Source: DATAAM01 sp036260075
Lineage (GTDB): Bacteria; Actinomycetota; Acidimicrobiia; Acidimicrobiales; JAHWLA01
Assembly (NCBI GenBank): GCA_036260075.1
Contig: DATAAM010000016.1
Span: 1-13,110 of the forward strand
Reading direction: 5' to 3'
Length of the DNA stretch: 13,110 bases
This document shows, piece by piece, positions 6,854 through 13,110 of this stretch. Positions within the stretch are counted from its first letter, which is position 1. The number at the start of each line of letters is the position of its first letter. The translations under genes and the position numbers were made by a program. The notes beneath the pieces were generated by a model. That model saw nothing but the letters and a program-made list of their open reading frames with translations. It was not told where the DNA came from and made no database searches.

Positions 6854-7539
6854 TCGCCGTGGCGGTGATCGCCGTCTTCGCCTTGGTGATCTTCGTCGTC
6901 GTCCGCCACTTCAAGCAGGCCAAGCAGCGCCGCGAAGACCTCGCCCTCTGGGCGCTCGAGCGCGGCTTCGACTACTCGCAGAAGGACCCGCACGGGCTGG
7001 CCCGCCTCGACTTCCACCTCTTCACACTGGGCGACGGCCGAGGCTGCGAGAACGTGCTCACCGGCACGTGGGAGGACAGGCCCGTGCGGCTGGCCGACTA
7101 CTGGTACTACGACGACGACCACGACAGCCAGGGCGGCTCGTCGCGCAGCTACTCGCACTTCTCGATCATGCTGACGACGGTCGACGCCACCCTGCCGCAC
7201 GTCCGCATCCGCCACGAGAACCCGCTGTCGCGGCTGTTCGACAAGCTCGGCTTCGACGACGTGCAGTTCGAGTCGGAGCAGTTCAACCGGCGCTTCCGGG
7301 TGCACGCCGACGACCGGCAGTTCGCCTACAAGCTGGTGGACGCCCGGATGATGGAGTGGCTCCTCGCCACGGCAGGGCCGCACTGCTATGAAGTCAGCGG
7401 GGAGTGGGTGCTCGTGCACAGCAAGCGCCTGCCGCCCGCCCAGCTGACGACATTGCTCCACGCAGGCAAGGGGTTCATCGAGAGGATCCCCCGCCTGGTG
7501 TGGGCCGACTACGGCACCGAGAGGGAGGCCGGCTCGTGA
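6823..7539 (+). CDS. Membrane-anchored protein of unknown function, upstream of and coupled to lemA
   Basis: I do not recognise this family with certainty. The 238-residue protein has one N-terminal hydrophobic helix (residues about 5-27, rich in Ala, Val, Ile and Phe) followed by VRHFKQAKQRRE, a basic stretch that predicts a cytoplasmic C-terminus. The soluble remainder contains WALERGFDYSQ, NVLTGTWEDRPVRLADYWYY, an Asp/His-rich DDDHDSQGG loop, a SYSHFSIMLTTVDATLPHV strand region and WEWLL-like helices near the end. The general plan, a membrane helix plus an alpha/beta domain beside lemA, recalls DUF3137-type proteins, but I cannot confirm membership. It starts at GTG 6823 after an excellent Shine-Dalgarno sequence, overlaps coaE by 31 bases, and its TGA stop overlaps the lemA start as GTGA. 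Co-translation with lemA suggests a linked envelope role. Confidence 0.8.
   Translation: MLVLDAFFALIAVAVIAVFALVIFVVVRHFKQAKQRREDLALWALERGFDYSQKDPHGLARLDFHLFTLGDGRGCENVLTGTWEDRPVRLADYWYYDDDHDSQGGSSRSYSHFSIMLTTVDATLPHVRIRHENPLSRLFDKLGFDDVQFESEQFNRRFRVHADDRQFAYKLVDARMMEWLLATAGPHCYEVSGEWVLVHSKRLPPAQLTTLLHAGKGFIERIPRLVWADYGTEREAGS
7523..7528 (+). promoter_or_regulatory. Shine-Dalgarno GGGAGG for lemA
   Basis: GGGAGG lies 7 bases before GTG 7536 and inside the end of the upstream gene. It supports the GTG that overlaps the upstream TGA (GTGA, 7536-7539) as the lemA start, rather than the out-of-homology extension further upstream. Confidence 0.7.
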
Positions 7540-8102
7540 CAGTGGTGTGGATCGTGCTCGGTGTCCTCGCCGTGCTCGGGATCGCAGTGGTCGTGTCGTA
7601 CAACCGCTTCGTGAACCAGCGGAACCTCATCCGCAACGCGTGGTCCAACATCGACACGGAGCTGCAACGCCGCTACGACCTCGTCCCCAACCTGGTGGAG
7701 ACGGTGAAGGGGTACGCCGCCCACGAGCGGGACGTGCTCGACTCGGTGACGCAGGCTCGGGCCGGAGCGGTGGCGGCCCAGGGCTCGCCCGCCGAGCAGG
7801 CCGCCGCCGAGGGGCCGCTGGTCGGCGCCCTGCGGCAACTGTTCGCCGTGGCCGAGAACTACCCGCGCCTGATGGCCAACGAGAACTTCCTGAAGCTGCA
7901 GCACGAGCTGGCCATCACCGAGGACCGGCTCCAGGCGTCCCGGCGCTTCTACAACGCCAACGTGCAGGACTACAACACGCGGGTCCAGTCCTTCCCCTCC
8001 AACCTGATCGCCCGGCAGTTCCACTTCACCGAGCACGAGTTCTTCGAGATCGAGGCGGCGCTGCGCGAGGAGGTGCGTCGGCCGCCCCGAGTCGAGTTCT
8101 GA
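7536..8102 (+). CDS. lemA: LemA family protein
   Basis: A 188-residue membrane-anchored helical-bundle protein of the LemA family. Its exact function is unsettled; homologues are envelope proteins, often next to membrane peptidases or TPM-domain proteins. One N-terminal membrane helix (residues about 4-22) is followed by the signature YNRFVNQRNLIRNAWSNID, then LQRRYDLVPNLVETVKGYAAHE. The C-terminal hallmarks are YPRLMANENFLKLQHELAITE, FYNANVQDYNTRVQSFPSNLIA and FTEHEFFEIE. Length is normal for the family. The start is GTG 7536, with its first base one ahead of the upstream stop (GTGA overlap) and GGGAGG 7 bases before it. The gene ends with TGA at 8100-8102, 28 bases ahead of the next gene. 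Confidence 0.95.
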   Translation: MTVVWIVLGVLAVLGIAVVVSYNRFVNQRNLIRNAWSNIDTELQRRYDLVPNLVETVKGYAAHERDVLDSVTQARAGAVAAQGSPAEQAAAEGPLVGALRQLFAVAENYPRLMANENFLKLQHELAITEDRLQASRRFYNANVQDYNTRVQSFPSNLIARQFHFTEHEFFEIEAALREEVRRPPRVEF

Positions 8103-8130
8103 GGCCTCCCCCACCAGAACGGCTCCCGCG

Positions 8131-9540
8131 GTGCTGTTGGCGGCAGGCCTGGCGGTCGGGCTCGTCGTGCGGCTGCACCTGGCCGTGACCGACGACTCGG
8201 TCCACTGGCCCGACCAGGTGCACAAGACGATCGAGGCGGGCCACCGGGTGGCGTTCGGGTACGGCTGGCAGCCCTGGGAGTACGTGCACGGCGCCGTGAG
8301 CTGGACGGTCGGTGGGCTGCTGGGGGCCGTGTTGTGGATGCTCGCCGCCGTCGGCCTCGACGACCCCCACCGCTACGTCGTGGCCGTGCGGGCGCTGGTG
8401 GCGGTGGCCTCGCTGTCGGCCTCGTGGGCGGTGTACCGGGCCGTGCGCGACTGGGACGGCGGCGAGCTCGCCGCGTGCGTCGCCGGCGCGCTCAGCGCCC
8501 TGGCGGCTCCCGCCGTCTACTTCGCCCACCGCCCGCTGAGCGAGACGCTCTCGCTGGCGCCGATCACGTTCGGGATGTGGCTCACGCTGCGTCCGCGAGG
8601 GCGATGGCACGCGGTGGGCGCCGCCCTGCTGGCGTTCGCCGTGCTGCTGCGGCTCCAGAACGCGCTGTTCTGCGCGGTGGCGCTCGCCGCCTTGGCGCTC
8701 GCGCGGGACTGGCGGCGGTTGCGGGTGGTGGGAGCGGTGCTCGCCGCAGGGGCCCTCGTGTACGGGGTGGTCGACTGGGCCACGTGGGGCGTGCCGTTCC
8801 ACTCGGCGTGGGAGTACGTGAACTGGAACGTGATGAAGGACGTGGCGGGGGCGTTCGGTGAATCGCCGTTCCACTACTACCTCCGCTTCCTGTTCCTCTC
8901 GATCGGGCCTGTGTCGCTCCTGCTCGTCGTCCTGGCGGCGGCTGCCGGGCGCCGGGCCCCTGCCCTGGTGGCGGCCCCGCTCGTCTTCCTCCTGGCCCAC
9001 TCCGTCGAGGGCCACAAGGAGGCGCGGTTCGTGCTGGCCGTGGTGCCGTTGCTGTGCATCGCCGTGGGCATCGGGCTCGACGAGGTGGGCCGGCGGGTGC
9101 GACGGCAGTTCGTGGTCCCAGTCCTCGGCGCCGTGGTGCTCGCCCCCGTGGCCTTCCAGGCGGTCACGATCGAGCGGCTCACGATGCGCGACGTCGGCCA
9201 GGACCACCTCTTCGCCGCGGGCGCTTCGGCGTTCGCCCAGTCGGGCGAGGTCAACCGCCTCCTGTTCGCCGCCCATCGGCGCCCCGACCTGTGCGGCATC
9301 CGGCTGGCCACCCTCGAAGCGCCGTGGTCGGGCGGCTACTCGCACCTCCACCGCGACGTGCCGTTCTACGACAAGCACGACCCCGTCTCCGGTCGGTACA
9401 ACTACGAGATCGCCGTGCGCGACCCCACCGACACTCGCTTCGTGGCCGCCGACGGCGGCTACGGCCTCCGGCGACTGGGGGCCCGCTGCGAGCCCGATCC
9501 GGCCTTCTCGACGCGCTTCGCCGATCCCGCCACCCGCTAG
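8131..9540 (+). CDS. GT22 (Alg9/PIG-B-like) membrane mannosyltransferase family protein
   Basis: A polytopic GT-C enzyme of 469 residues predicted to transfer a sugar from a polyprenyl-phosphate donor. After the first membrane segment comes the loop HWPDQVHKTIEAGHRVAFGYG followed by WQPWEY (residues 25-51). This closely resembles the GT22 signature HPDE-x-x-Q...AHR-x-x-FG-x-G-x-x-TWEW, with Asp28 as the expected catalytic acid. A second family mark, EGHKEARFVL (around residues 293-302), corresponds to the HKEeRF motif. Several hydrophobic helices lie between, and a soluble C-terminal region of about 110 residues ends the protein. The start is taken as GTG 8131; no in-frame start exists just upstream and no Shine-Dalgarno sequence is visible, so this start is less certain. 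Acceptor unknown; a cell-wall or lipid glycan is likely. The TAG stop forms part of the next gene's promoter hexamer. Confidence 0.85.
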   Translation: MLLAAGLAVGLVVRLHLAVTDDSVHWPDQVHKTIEAGHRVAFGYGWQPWEYVHGAVSWTVGGLLGAVLWMLAAVGLDDPHRYVVAVRALVAVASLSASWAVYRAVRDWDGGELAACVAGALSALAAPAVYFAHRPLSETLSLAPITFGMWLTLRPRGRWHAVGAALLAFAVLLRLQNALFCAVALAALALARDWRRLRVVGAVLAAGALVYGVVDWATWGVPFHSAWEYVNWNVMKDVAGAFGESPFHYYLRFLFLSIGPVSLLLVVLAAAAGRRAPALVAAPLVFLLAHSVEGHKEARFVLAVVPLLCIAVGIGLDEVGRRVRRQFVVPVLGAVVLAPVAFQAVTIERLTMRDVGQDHLFAAGASAFAQSGEVNRLLFAAHRRPDLCGIRLATLEAPWSGGYSHLHRDVPFYDKHDPVSGRYNYEIAVRDPTDTRFVAADGGYGLRRLGARCEPDPAFSTRFADPATR

Positions 9541-9543
9541 GGT
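9538..9543 (+). promoter_or_regulatory. -10 hexamer TAGGGT overlapping the preceding stop codon
   Basis: TAGGGT begins with the TAG stop of the GT22 gene and ends 9 bases before GTG 9553. It fits TANNNT and no Shine-Dalgarno sequence precedes the start. The gap is longer than the 6 bases seen at other starts, so confidence is lower. Confidence 0.4.
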
Positions 9544-9552
9544 CCCCCGGCC

Positions 9553-10368
9553 GTGGACGTCGCCGAGCTGCGTCGCCGGGTGGACGGGATCCGGTGGCAC
9601 CACGCCATCGACCTGGGCCACGGCGTCGTCACCCCCGGGCAGGCGGGGGCAGGCACGATCCCGCTCGACACACTTCCCGACGTCACGGGCCGCAGCGTGC
9701 TCGATGTCGGGGCCTGGGACGGCTTCTACTCCTTCCACGTCGAACGGGCGGGCGCGGCCCGGGTGGTGGCGCTCGACCACTACGCCTGGTGCGTCGACCT
9801 CGACGCCCGCGCCGCCTACTGGGACCGGTGCCGGGCCGAGGGCGTGCTGCCCGACCAGAGCAAGGACGAGACGGAGTTCTGGCGGGGCGACGACCTGCCG
9901 GGGCGGCGGGGGTTCGATCTCGCCAAGGAGGTGCTGGGCAGCGCGGTGGAGCCGTACGTGGCCGACTTCACCGTCGCCGACCTCGACGACCTGGGCGCCT
10001 TCGACGTGGTCCTGTACCTCGGCGTGCTGTACCACATGAAGGAGCCGCTGACCGCCTTGGAGCGCCTGCGCCGCGTCACCAAGGAGGTGGCGGTGATCGA
10101 GACCGAGGCGGTGTGGGTGCGGCACCACGAGCACGAACGGCTGCTGGCCTTCTACCCGGGCGACGAGCTCAGCGCCGACTTCGGCAACTGGTACGCGCCC
10201 AACGAGGCGGGCCTGCACGCGCTGTGCCGGGCGGCGGGGTTCTCCCGCTCCGTCACCGTGGCCGGGCCGCCGCCCCTGCACCCGCTGGGGCCGCTGAAAC
10301 GGGCGCTCCTTCGGAAGCCGCCGCTCCGGTCGCTCAACTACCGGCTCATCGTGCACGCCTTCCCGTAA
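9553..10368 (+). CDS. SAM-dependent methyltransferase of the DUF1698/CmoB-like group
   Basis: A 271-residue methyltransferase. The N-terminus has RWHHAIDLGHGVVTPGQ, matching the W-x-H-x-IDLG-x-G-x-x-TPG lead-in of DUF1698-type proteins. Motif I is VLDVGAWDGFYS (residues 49-60), with WDG instead of the usual GxG, followed by VVALDHYAW with the ribose-binding Asp. Later comes FDVVLYLGVLYHMKEPLTAL, closely like the CmoB segment ending GVLYHRRSP, then an IETEAVW strand and NWYAPNEAGLHALCRAAGF. These proteins are often labelled CmoB (carboxymethylation of tRNA uridine 34), but the resemblance here covers only the catalytic fold and I do not infer that activity; sugar or lipid methylation is as likely next to glycosyltransferases. 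It starts at GTG 9553, 12 bases after the GT22 gene; its TAA stop is part of the next promoter hexamer. Confidence 0.87.
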   Translation: MDVAELRRRVDGIRWHHAIDLGHGVVTPGQAGAGTIPLDTLPDVTGRSVLDVGAWDGFYSFHVERAGAARVVALDHYAWCVDLDARAAYWDRCRAEGVLPDQSKDETEFWRGDDLPGRRGFDLAKEVLGSAVEPYVADFTVADLDDLGAFDVVLYLGVLYHMKEPLTALERLRRVTKEVAVIETEAVWVRHHEHERLLAFYPGDELSADFGNWYAPNEAGLHALCRAAGFSRSVTVAGPPPLHPLGPLKRALLRKPPLRSLNYRLIVHAFP

Positions 10369-10371
10369 GGT
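10366..10371 (+). promoter_or_regulatory. -10 hexamer TAAGGT overlapping the preceding stop codon
   Basis: TAAGGT starts with the TAA stop of the methyltransferase gene and is followed by exactly 6 bases and then GTG 10378. The AAGG within it could instead act as a weak Shine-Dalgarno sequence at 7 bases, so a promoter role is probable but not certain. Confidence 0.45.
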
Positions 10372-10377
10372 GCCGGC

Positions 10378-11139
10378 GTGATCTCATCGCCGACCACGGG
10401 CGTCGTCGTCACCGGCGGCGCCTCCGGGATCGGCCGGGCCACCTGCAGGGCCGTGGCCGAGGTGGGGCGCCCGGTGGCGGCCTGGGACGTCAACCTGGCC
10501 GGGGCCGAGGAGACGGCCGAGCTGTGTGCCAAGGAGCACGGCGTCGAGGCGGTCGCGTTCGAGGTCGACGTGCGCGACCAGGCGGCCGTGGAGGAAGCCG
10601 CCCAGCAGACGGCCGCCGCCCTGCCGTCGATCGGCGGGTTGGTGCACGCCGCGGGCGTGGCCGGTCCCATGCCGATCGACTTCACCGACGAGGACTCGTG
10701 GGACGCCGTCCTCGACGTCAACCTGCGGGGCCAGGCCTTCGCCATCCGCGCCCTGCTGCCCGCCCTGAAGGCGGCCAACCCCGGCTCGGCCGTGGTCGGC
10801 ATCGCCTCGGTGGAGGCGATCATCGGCAACGGGATGGTGCCCGCCTACTGCTCCTCCAAGGCGGGCGTGCTGGGCCTGACGCACTCCATGGCCCACCGGC
10901 TGGCCGTCGACGGGATCCGCATCAACGCCGTGTGCCCCGGGGCCGTCGACACGCCGATGCTGGCGCCCATCCTCGCCATGCCCGACGCCCGGGCGCAGCT
11001 GGAGGCCCGCATCCCGCTGGGCCGGGTGGCCGACCCCATGGAGGTGGCTCGGGTGGTGCGGTTTCTGCTCTCCGACGAGGCCGCCTACGTGCACGGGGCC
11101 TCGTTGGTGGTCGACGCCGGCCTGACAGTGGTGCTGTAG
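10378..11139 (+). CDS. Short-chain dehydrogenase/reductase (SDR), substrate unknown
   Basis: A 253-residue NAD(P)-dependent oxidoreductase of the classical SDR family. The cofactor motif TGGASGIG spans residues 12-19. VDVRD follows, with its Asp near the adenine, then HAAG in place of NNAG. The catalytic set is complete: Asn115 (DVNLRG), Ser144 (IASVEA), Tyr157 and Lys161 (YCSSK). The C-terminus carries INAVCPGAVDTPML and the usual closing segment FLLSDEAAYVHGASLVVDAG. WDVN at the end of strand 2, with an acid, suggests NAD(H) preference, but this is an inference. Start GTG 10378 lies 9 bases after the preceding stop and 6 bases after TAAGGT. The family is too broad to name a substrate; context with methyl- and glycosyltransferases might hint at sugar or lipid modification. 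Confidence 0.93.
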   Translation: MISSPTTGVVVTGGASGIGRATCRAVAEVGRPVAAWDVNLAGAEETAELCAKEHGVEAVAFEVDVRDQAAVEEAAQQTAAALPSIGGLVHAAGVAGPMPIDFTDEDSWDAVLDVNLRGQAFAIRALLPALKAANPGSAVVGIASVEAIIGNGMVPAYCSSKAGVLGLTHSMAHRLAVDGIRINAVCPGAVDTPMLAPILAMPDARAQLEARIPLGRVADPMEVARVVRFLLSDEAAYVHGASLVVDAGLTVVL

Positions 11140-11166
11140 CCGGCCGTTCTTGTCACACCCCGTCGG

Positions 11167-11172
11167 TAGCCT
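11167..11172 (+). promoter_or_regulatory. -10 hexamer TAGCCT upstream of uvrB
   Basis: TAGCCT fits TANNNT and is followed by exactly 6 bases and then ATG 11179, so a transcript would begin at or very near that ATG. uvrB itself starts at GTG 11277, which leaves a leader of about 98 bases. The same hexamer appears before the methyltransferase gene at 4027. A TTGTCA at 11150-11155 is too close (11 bases) to be its -35. Confidence 0.55.
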
Positions 11173-11178
11173 GTCCTC

Positions 11179-11271
11179 ATGGCTCTTCGCCTGACTGCTC
11201 ATGGCGGTGCCGGCCGGGGCCCCCGCCCAGCCGCCCCCGTCCCTGCTCCACAACCCCTTCGCAGGTCCTGA
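11179..11271 (+). CDS. Possible 30-codon leader ORF upstream of uvrB
   Basis: ATG 11179 lies exactly 6 bases after the TAGCCT hexamer and opens a 30-codon frame (MALRLTAHGGAGRG..., ending PLRRS) that stops with TGA at 11269-11271, 5 bases before the uvrB GTG. The arrangement would suit a leaderless uORF whose translation delivers ribosomes to uvrB. Against it, about 12 of 30 codons end in A or T, far more than in the neighbouring genes, and the peptide shows no recognisable features. It may be chance within an untranslated leader. Confidence 0.3.
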   Translation: MALRLTAHGGAGRGPRPAAPVPAPQPLRRS

Positions 11272-11276
11272 CACCC

Positions 11277-13110
11277 GTGCCGCCGTTCAAGGTCGTGTCC
11301 GACTTCCAGCCCGCCGGCGACCAGCCCAAGGCCATCGCCTCCTTGGCCGAGGGCGTGCGCCGGGGCGACCGGTTCCAGACGCTCCTGGGCATCACCGGCT
11401 CCGGCAAGTCGGCCACCATCGCCTGGACCATCGAGCAGGTCCAACGCCCCACGCTGGTGATCGCCCCCAACAAGTCGCTGGCCGCCCAGCTGGCCAACGA
11501 GTTCCGCGAGTTCTTCCCGGAGAACCGAGTCGAGTACTTCGTCTCCTACTACGACTACTACCAGCCCGAGGCCTACATCCCCTCGAGCGACACCTACATC
11601 GAGAAGGACTCGTCCATCAACGACGAGATCGACCGCCTCCGGCACTCGGCCACCTCGGCCTTGCTGGGCCGGCGCGACGTGATCGTGGTGGCGTCGGTCT
11701 CGTGCATCTACGGCCTGGGGTCACCCGAGGAGTACGAGAGGCAGATCCTCCGCCTCAAGCAGGGCGCCCGCCACGACCAGCGCTACATCCTCTCGAAGCT
11801 GGTCGACATGCAGTACGAGCGCAACGACATGAACCTCGTGCGCGGCAAGTTCCGGGTGCGGGGCGACACGATCGAGGTGCACCCGGCCTACGAGGAGTTC
11901 GCCGTGCGGGTGGAGCTGTTCGGCGACGACGTCGAGCGCATCAGCCGCATTGACACGCTGACGGGGGAGTACCTGGGCGAGATCGACGACCTCACGATCT
12001 TCCCCGCCACCCACTACGTCACCGGCCAAGACCGCATGCGACGGGCGATCACAACGATCGAGCACGAGCTCCAGGAGCGCCTGGCGTTCTTCGAGAAGCA
12101 GGGCAAGCACCTGGAGGCCCAGCGCCTGCGCATGCGCACGCAGTACGACCTCGAGATGATGCAGGAGGTCGGCTACTGCAACGGCATCGAGAACTACTCG
12201 CGCCACCTCGACGGCCGGTCCGAGGGCGAGGCGCCCTACACGCTCCTCGACTACTTCCCCGACGACTACCTCCTGATCGTCGACGAGTCGCACGTCACCG
12301 TGCCGCAGCTCCACGGGCAGTACGAGGGCGACCGCTCCCGGAAGGAGACGCTGGTCGAGCACGGCTTCCGGCTGCCGTCGGCCAAGGACAACCGACCGTT
12401 GCGCTTCGACGAGTTCGTCGAGCGGGTGAAGCAGGTCGTGTTCCTGTCGGCCACGCCCGGGCCCTACGAGCTGCAGGTGTCGGCACAGGTCGTCGAGCAG
12501 ATCGTGCGGCCGACGGGGCTCGTCGACCCCGAGGTCATCGTCAAGCCCACCAAGGGCCAGATCGACGACCTCATGGAGCAGATCCGGCTCCGCACCGACA
12601 AGGGCGACCGGATCCTCGTGACCACGCTCACCAAGAAGATGGCCGAGGACCTGACCGACTACCTCCTGGAGCTCGGGGTGCGCGTCCGCTACCTCCACAG
12701 CGAGGTCGACACCATCCAGCGCATCGAGATCCTGCGTGACCTCCGGCTGGGCGAGTTCGACGTCCTGGTCGGCATCAACCTGCTCCGGGAGGGTCTCGAC
12801 CTCCCCGAGGTCTCTCTGGTGGCCATCCTCGACGCCGACAAGGAGGGCTTCCTCCGGTCGGAGACGTCCCTCATCCAGACCATCGGCCGGGCCGCCCGCA
12901 ACGTCGACGGGCAGGTGATCATGTACGCCGACCAGGTGACCGACTCGATGCAGCGGGCCATCTCGGAGACCAACCGCCGGCGCGGCCTCCAGCAGGCCTA
13001 CAACGCCGAGCGGGGCATCGACCCCCAGACCATCCGCAAGGCGGTGACCGACATCCTGGCCACCCTCCGCCCCGATGGCGAGGCGGGAGCGCCCACCCCT
13101 GGCCGCGACC
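11277..13110 (+). CDS. uvrB: Excinuclease ABC subunit B, C-terminus cut by the window end
   Basis: UvrB is the damage-verifying, helicase-like subunit of nucleotide excision repair; it is loaded by UvrA and recruits UvrC. The frame is open from GTG 11277 to the last base (611 codons). The start fits the family N-terminus (MPPFKVVSDFQPAGDQPKA). Walker A is GITGSGKS at residues 38-45, with the Ser usual in actinobacteria. Next come the beta-hairpin region (YFVSYYDYYQPEAYIP), Walker B DESH at residues 336-339, LSATPGPYE, TTLTKKMAEDLTDYL, GINLLREGLDLPEV and motif VI QTIGRAARN at about residue 534. The window ends before the C-terminal UVR motif that binds UvrC. A weak AGG (11263-11265) lies 11 bases before the GTG. 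No LexA-type operator was recognised upstream. Confidence 0.97.
   Translation, partial: MPPFKVVSDFQPAGDQPKAIASLAEGVRRGDRFQTLLGITGSGKSATIAWTIEQVQRPTLVIAPNKSLAAQLANEFREFFPENRVEYFVSYYDYYQPEAYIPSSDTYIEKDSSINDEIDRLRHSATSALLGRRDVIVVASVSCIYGLGSPEEYERQILRLKQGARHDQRYILSKLVDMQYERNDMNLVRGKFRVRGDTIEVHPAYEEFAVRVELFGDDVERISRIDTLTGEYLGEIDDLTIFPATHYVTGQDRMRRAITTIEHELQERLAFFEKQGKHLEAQRLRMRTQYDLEMMQEVGYCNGIENYSRHLDGRSEGEAPYTLLDYFPDDYLLIVDESHVTVPQLHGQYEGDRSRKETLVEHGFRLPSAKDNRPLRFDEFVERVKQVVFLSATPGPYELQVSAQVVEQIVRPTGLVDPEVIVKPTKGQIDDLMEQIRLRTDKGDRILVTTLTKKMAEDLTDYLLELGVRVRYLHSEVDTIQRIEILRDLRLGEFDVLVGINLLREGLDLPEVSLVAILDADKEGFLRSETSLIQTIGRAARNVDGQVIMYADQVTDSMQRAISETNRRRGLQQAYNAERGIDPQTIRKAVTDILATLRPDGEAGAPTPGRD

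Noticed and set aside
8026..10356. A 776-codon open frame on the minus strand, and similar long antisense frames such as 1047-2816 and 4791-5810
   Set aside because: They lie entirely opposite well-supported genes, are extremely rich in Arg, Gly, His and Pro with no recognisable motifs, and are expected by chance in very GC-rich coding DNA.
9553..10368. Naming the DUF1698-like gene cmoB
   Set aside because: Only the methyltransferase core resembles CmoB; the protein is shorter, has a different N-terminus, and no cmoA is nearby.
11150..11155. TTGTCA as a -35 box for the uvrB promoter
   Set aside because: It is only 11 bases from the TAGCCT hexamer; 16-18 would be needed.
11140..11178. SOS (LexA) operator before uvrB
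   Set aside because: The short upstream stretch has one GTTC but no matching GAAC half-site at the right distance, so there is no palindrome of the actinobacterial LexA type.
11201..11953. A 250-codon plus-strand frame overlapping uvrB
   Set aside because: It is a +1 shadow of uvrB, Arg/Pro/Gly-rich and without family features.
1..13110. CRISPR arrays, tRNA or rRNA genes, transposases, phage or defence genes
   Set aside because: No spaced direct repeats, cloverleaf-like segments, rRNA-like sequence or terminal inverted repeats were seen, and every recognised protein has a housekeeping or envelope-type family.

Overview
This window is chromosomal DNA from a GC-rich bacterium. Codon third positions are almost all G or C, GTG starts are common, and the order rpsA - coaE - ... 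- uvrB matches actinobacteria. The UvrB P-loop (GSGKS rather than GSGKT) and the many apparently leaderless starts agree with that. A deep-branching actinobacterial group such as Acidimicrobiia is possible, but this is inferred from composition and gene style only. No mobile element, tRNA, rRNA or CRISPR array was seen. Gene density is very high, and no stretch longer than about 100 bases lacks a gene.

Layout. (1) 1-2915, plus strand: the 3' part of a PBP4-type D-alanyl-D-alanine carboxypeptidase, then a GT-C membrane glycosyltransferase of the PMT/ArnT type. (2) 2899-3995, minus strand: a YihY/BrkB-family membrane protein that runs into the glycosyltransferase tail to tail. Its first 50 codons appear to lie in another frame, as if one base were missing. 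(3) 4041-4766: a class I SAM methyltransferase, divergent from yihY across 45 bases. (4) 4797-6188: rpsA (ribosomal protein S1, four S1 domains), interrupted by an in-frame TAG at the end of the third domain and followed by a strong hairpin. (5) 6275-9540: coaE, a membrane-anchored protein of unknown function, lemA and a GT22-type mannosyltransferase-like protein, tightly packed and partly overlapping. (6) 9553-11139: a DUF1698/CmoB-like methyltransferase and an SDR oxidoreductase, each with its own apparent start-proximal promoter. (7) 11277 to the window end: uvrB, missing its C-terminus, preceded by a leader region with a possible 30-codon ORF.

How the genes relate. rpsA, coaE and uvrB are housekeeping genes (translation, CoA synthesis, nucleotide excision repair). 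DacB, the two polytopic glycosyltransferases, YihY and LemA are envelope proteins. The accessory genes between coaE and uvrB look like an insertion into, or expansion of, an old conserved neighbourhood, not a coherent pathway.

The points most worth a second look are the nonsense codon in rpsA, the frame break in yihY, and a repeated arrangement in which a TANNNT hexamer sits 6-9 bases before a start codon, twice built from the stop codon of the preceding gene. I did not find convincing evidence of a new defence or mobile system here.
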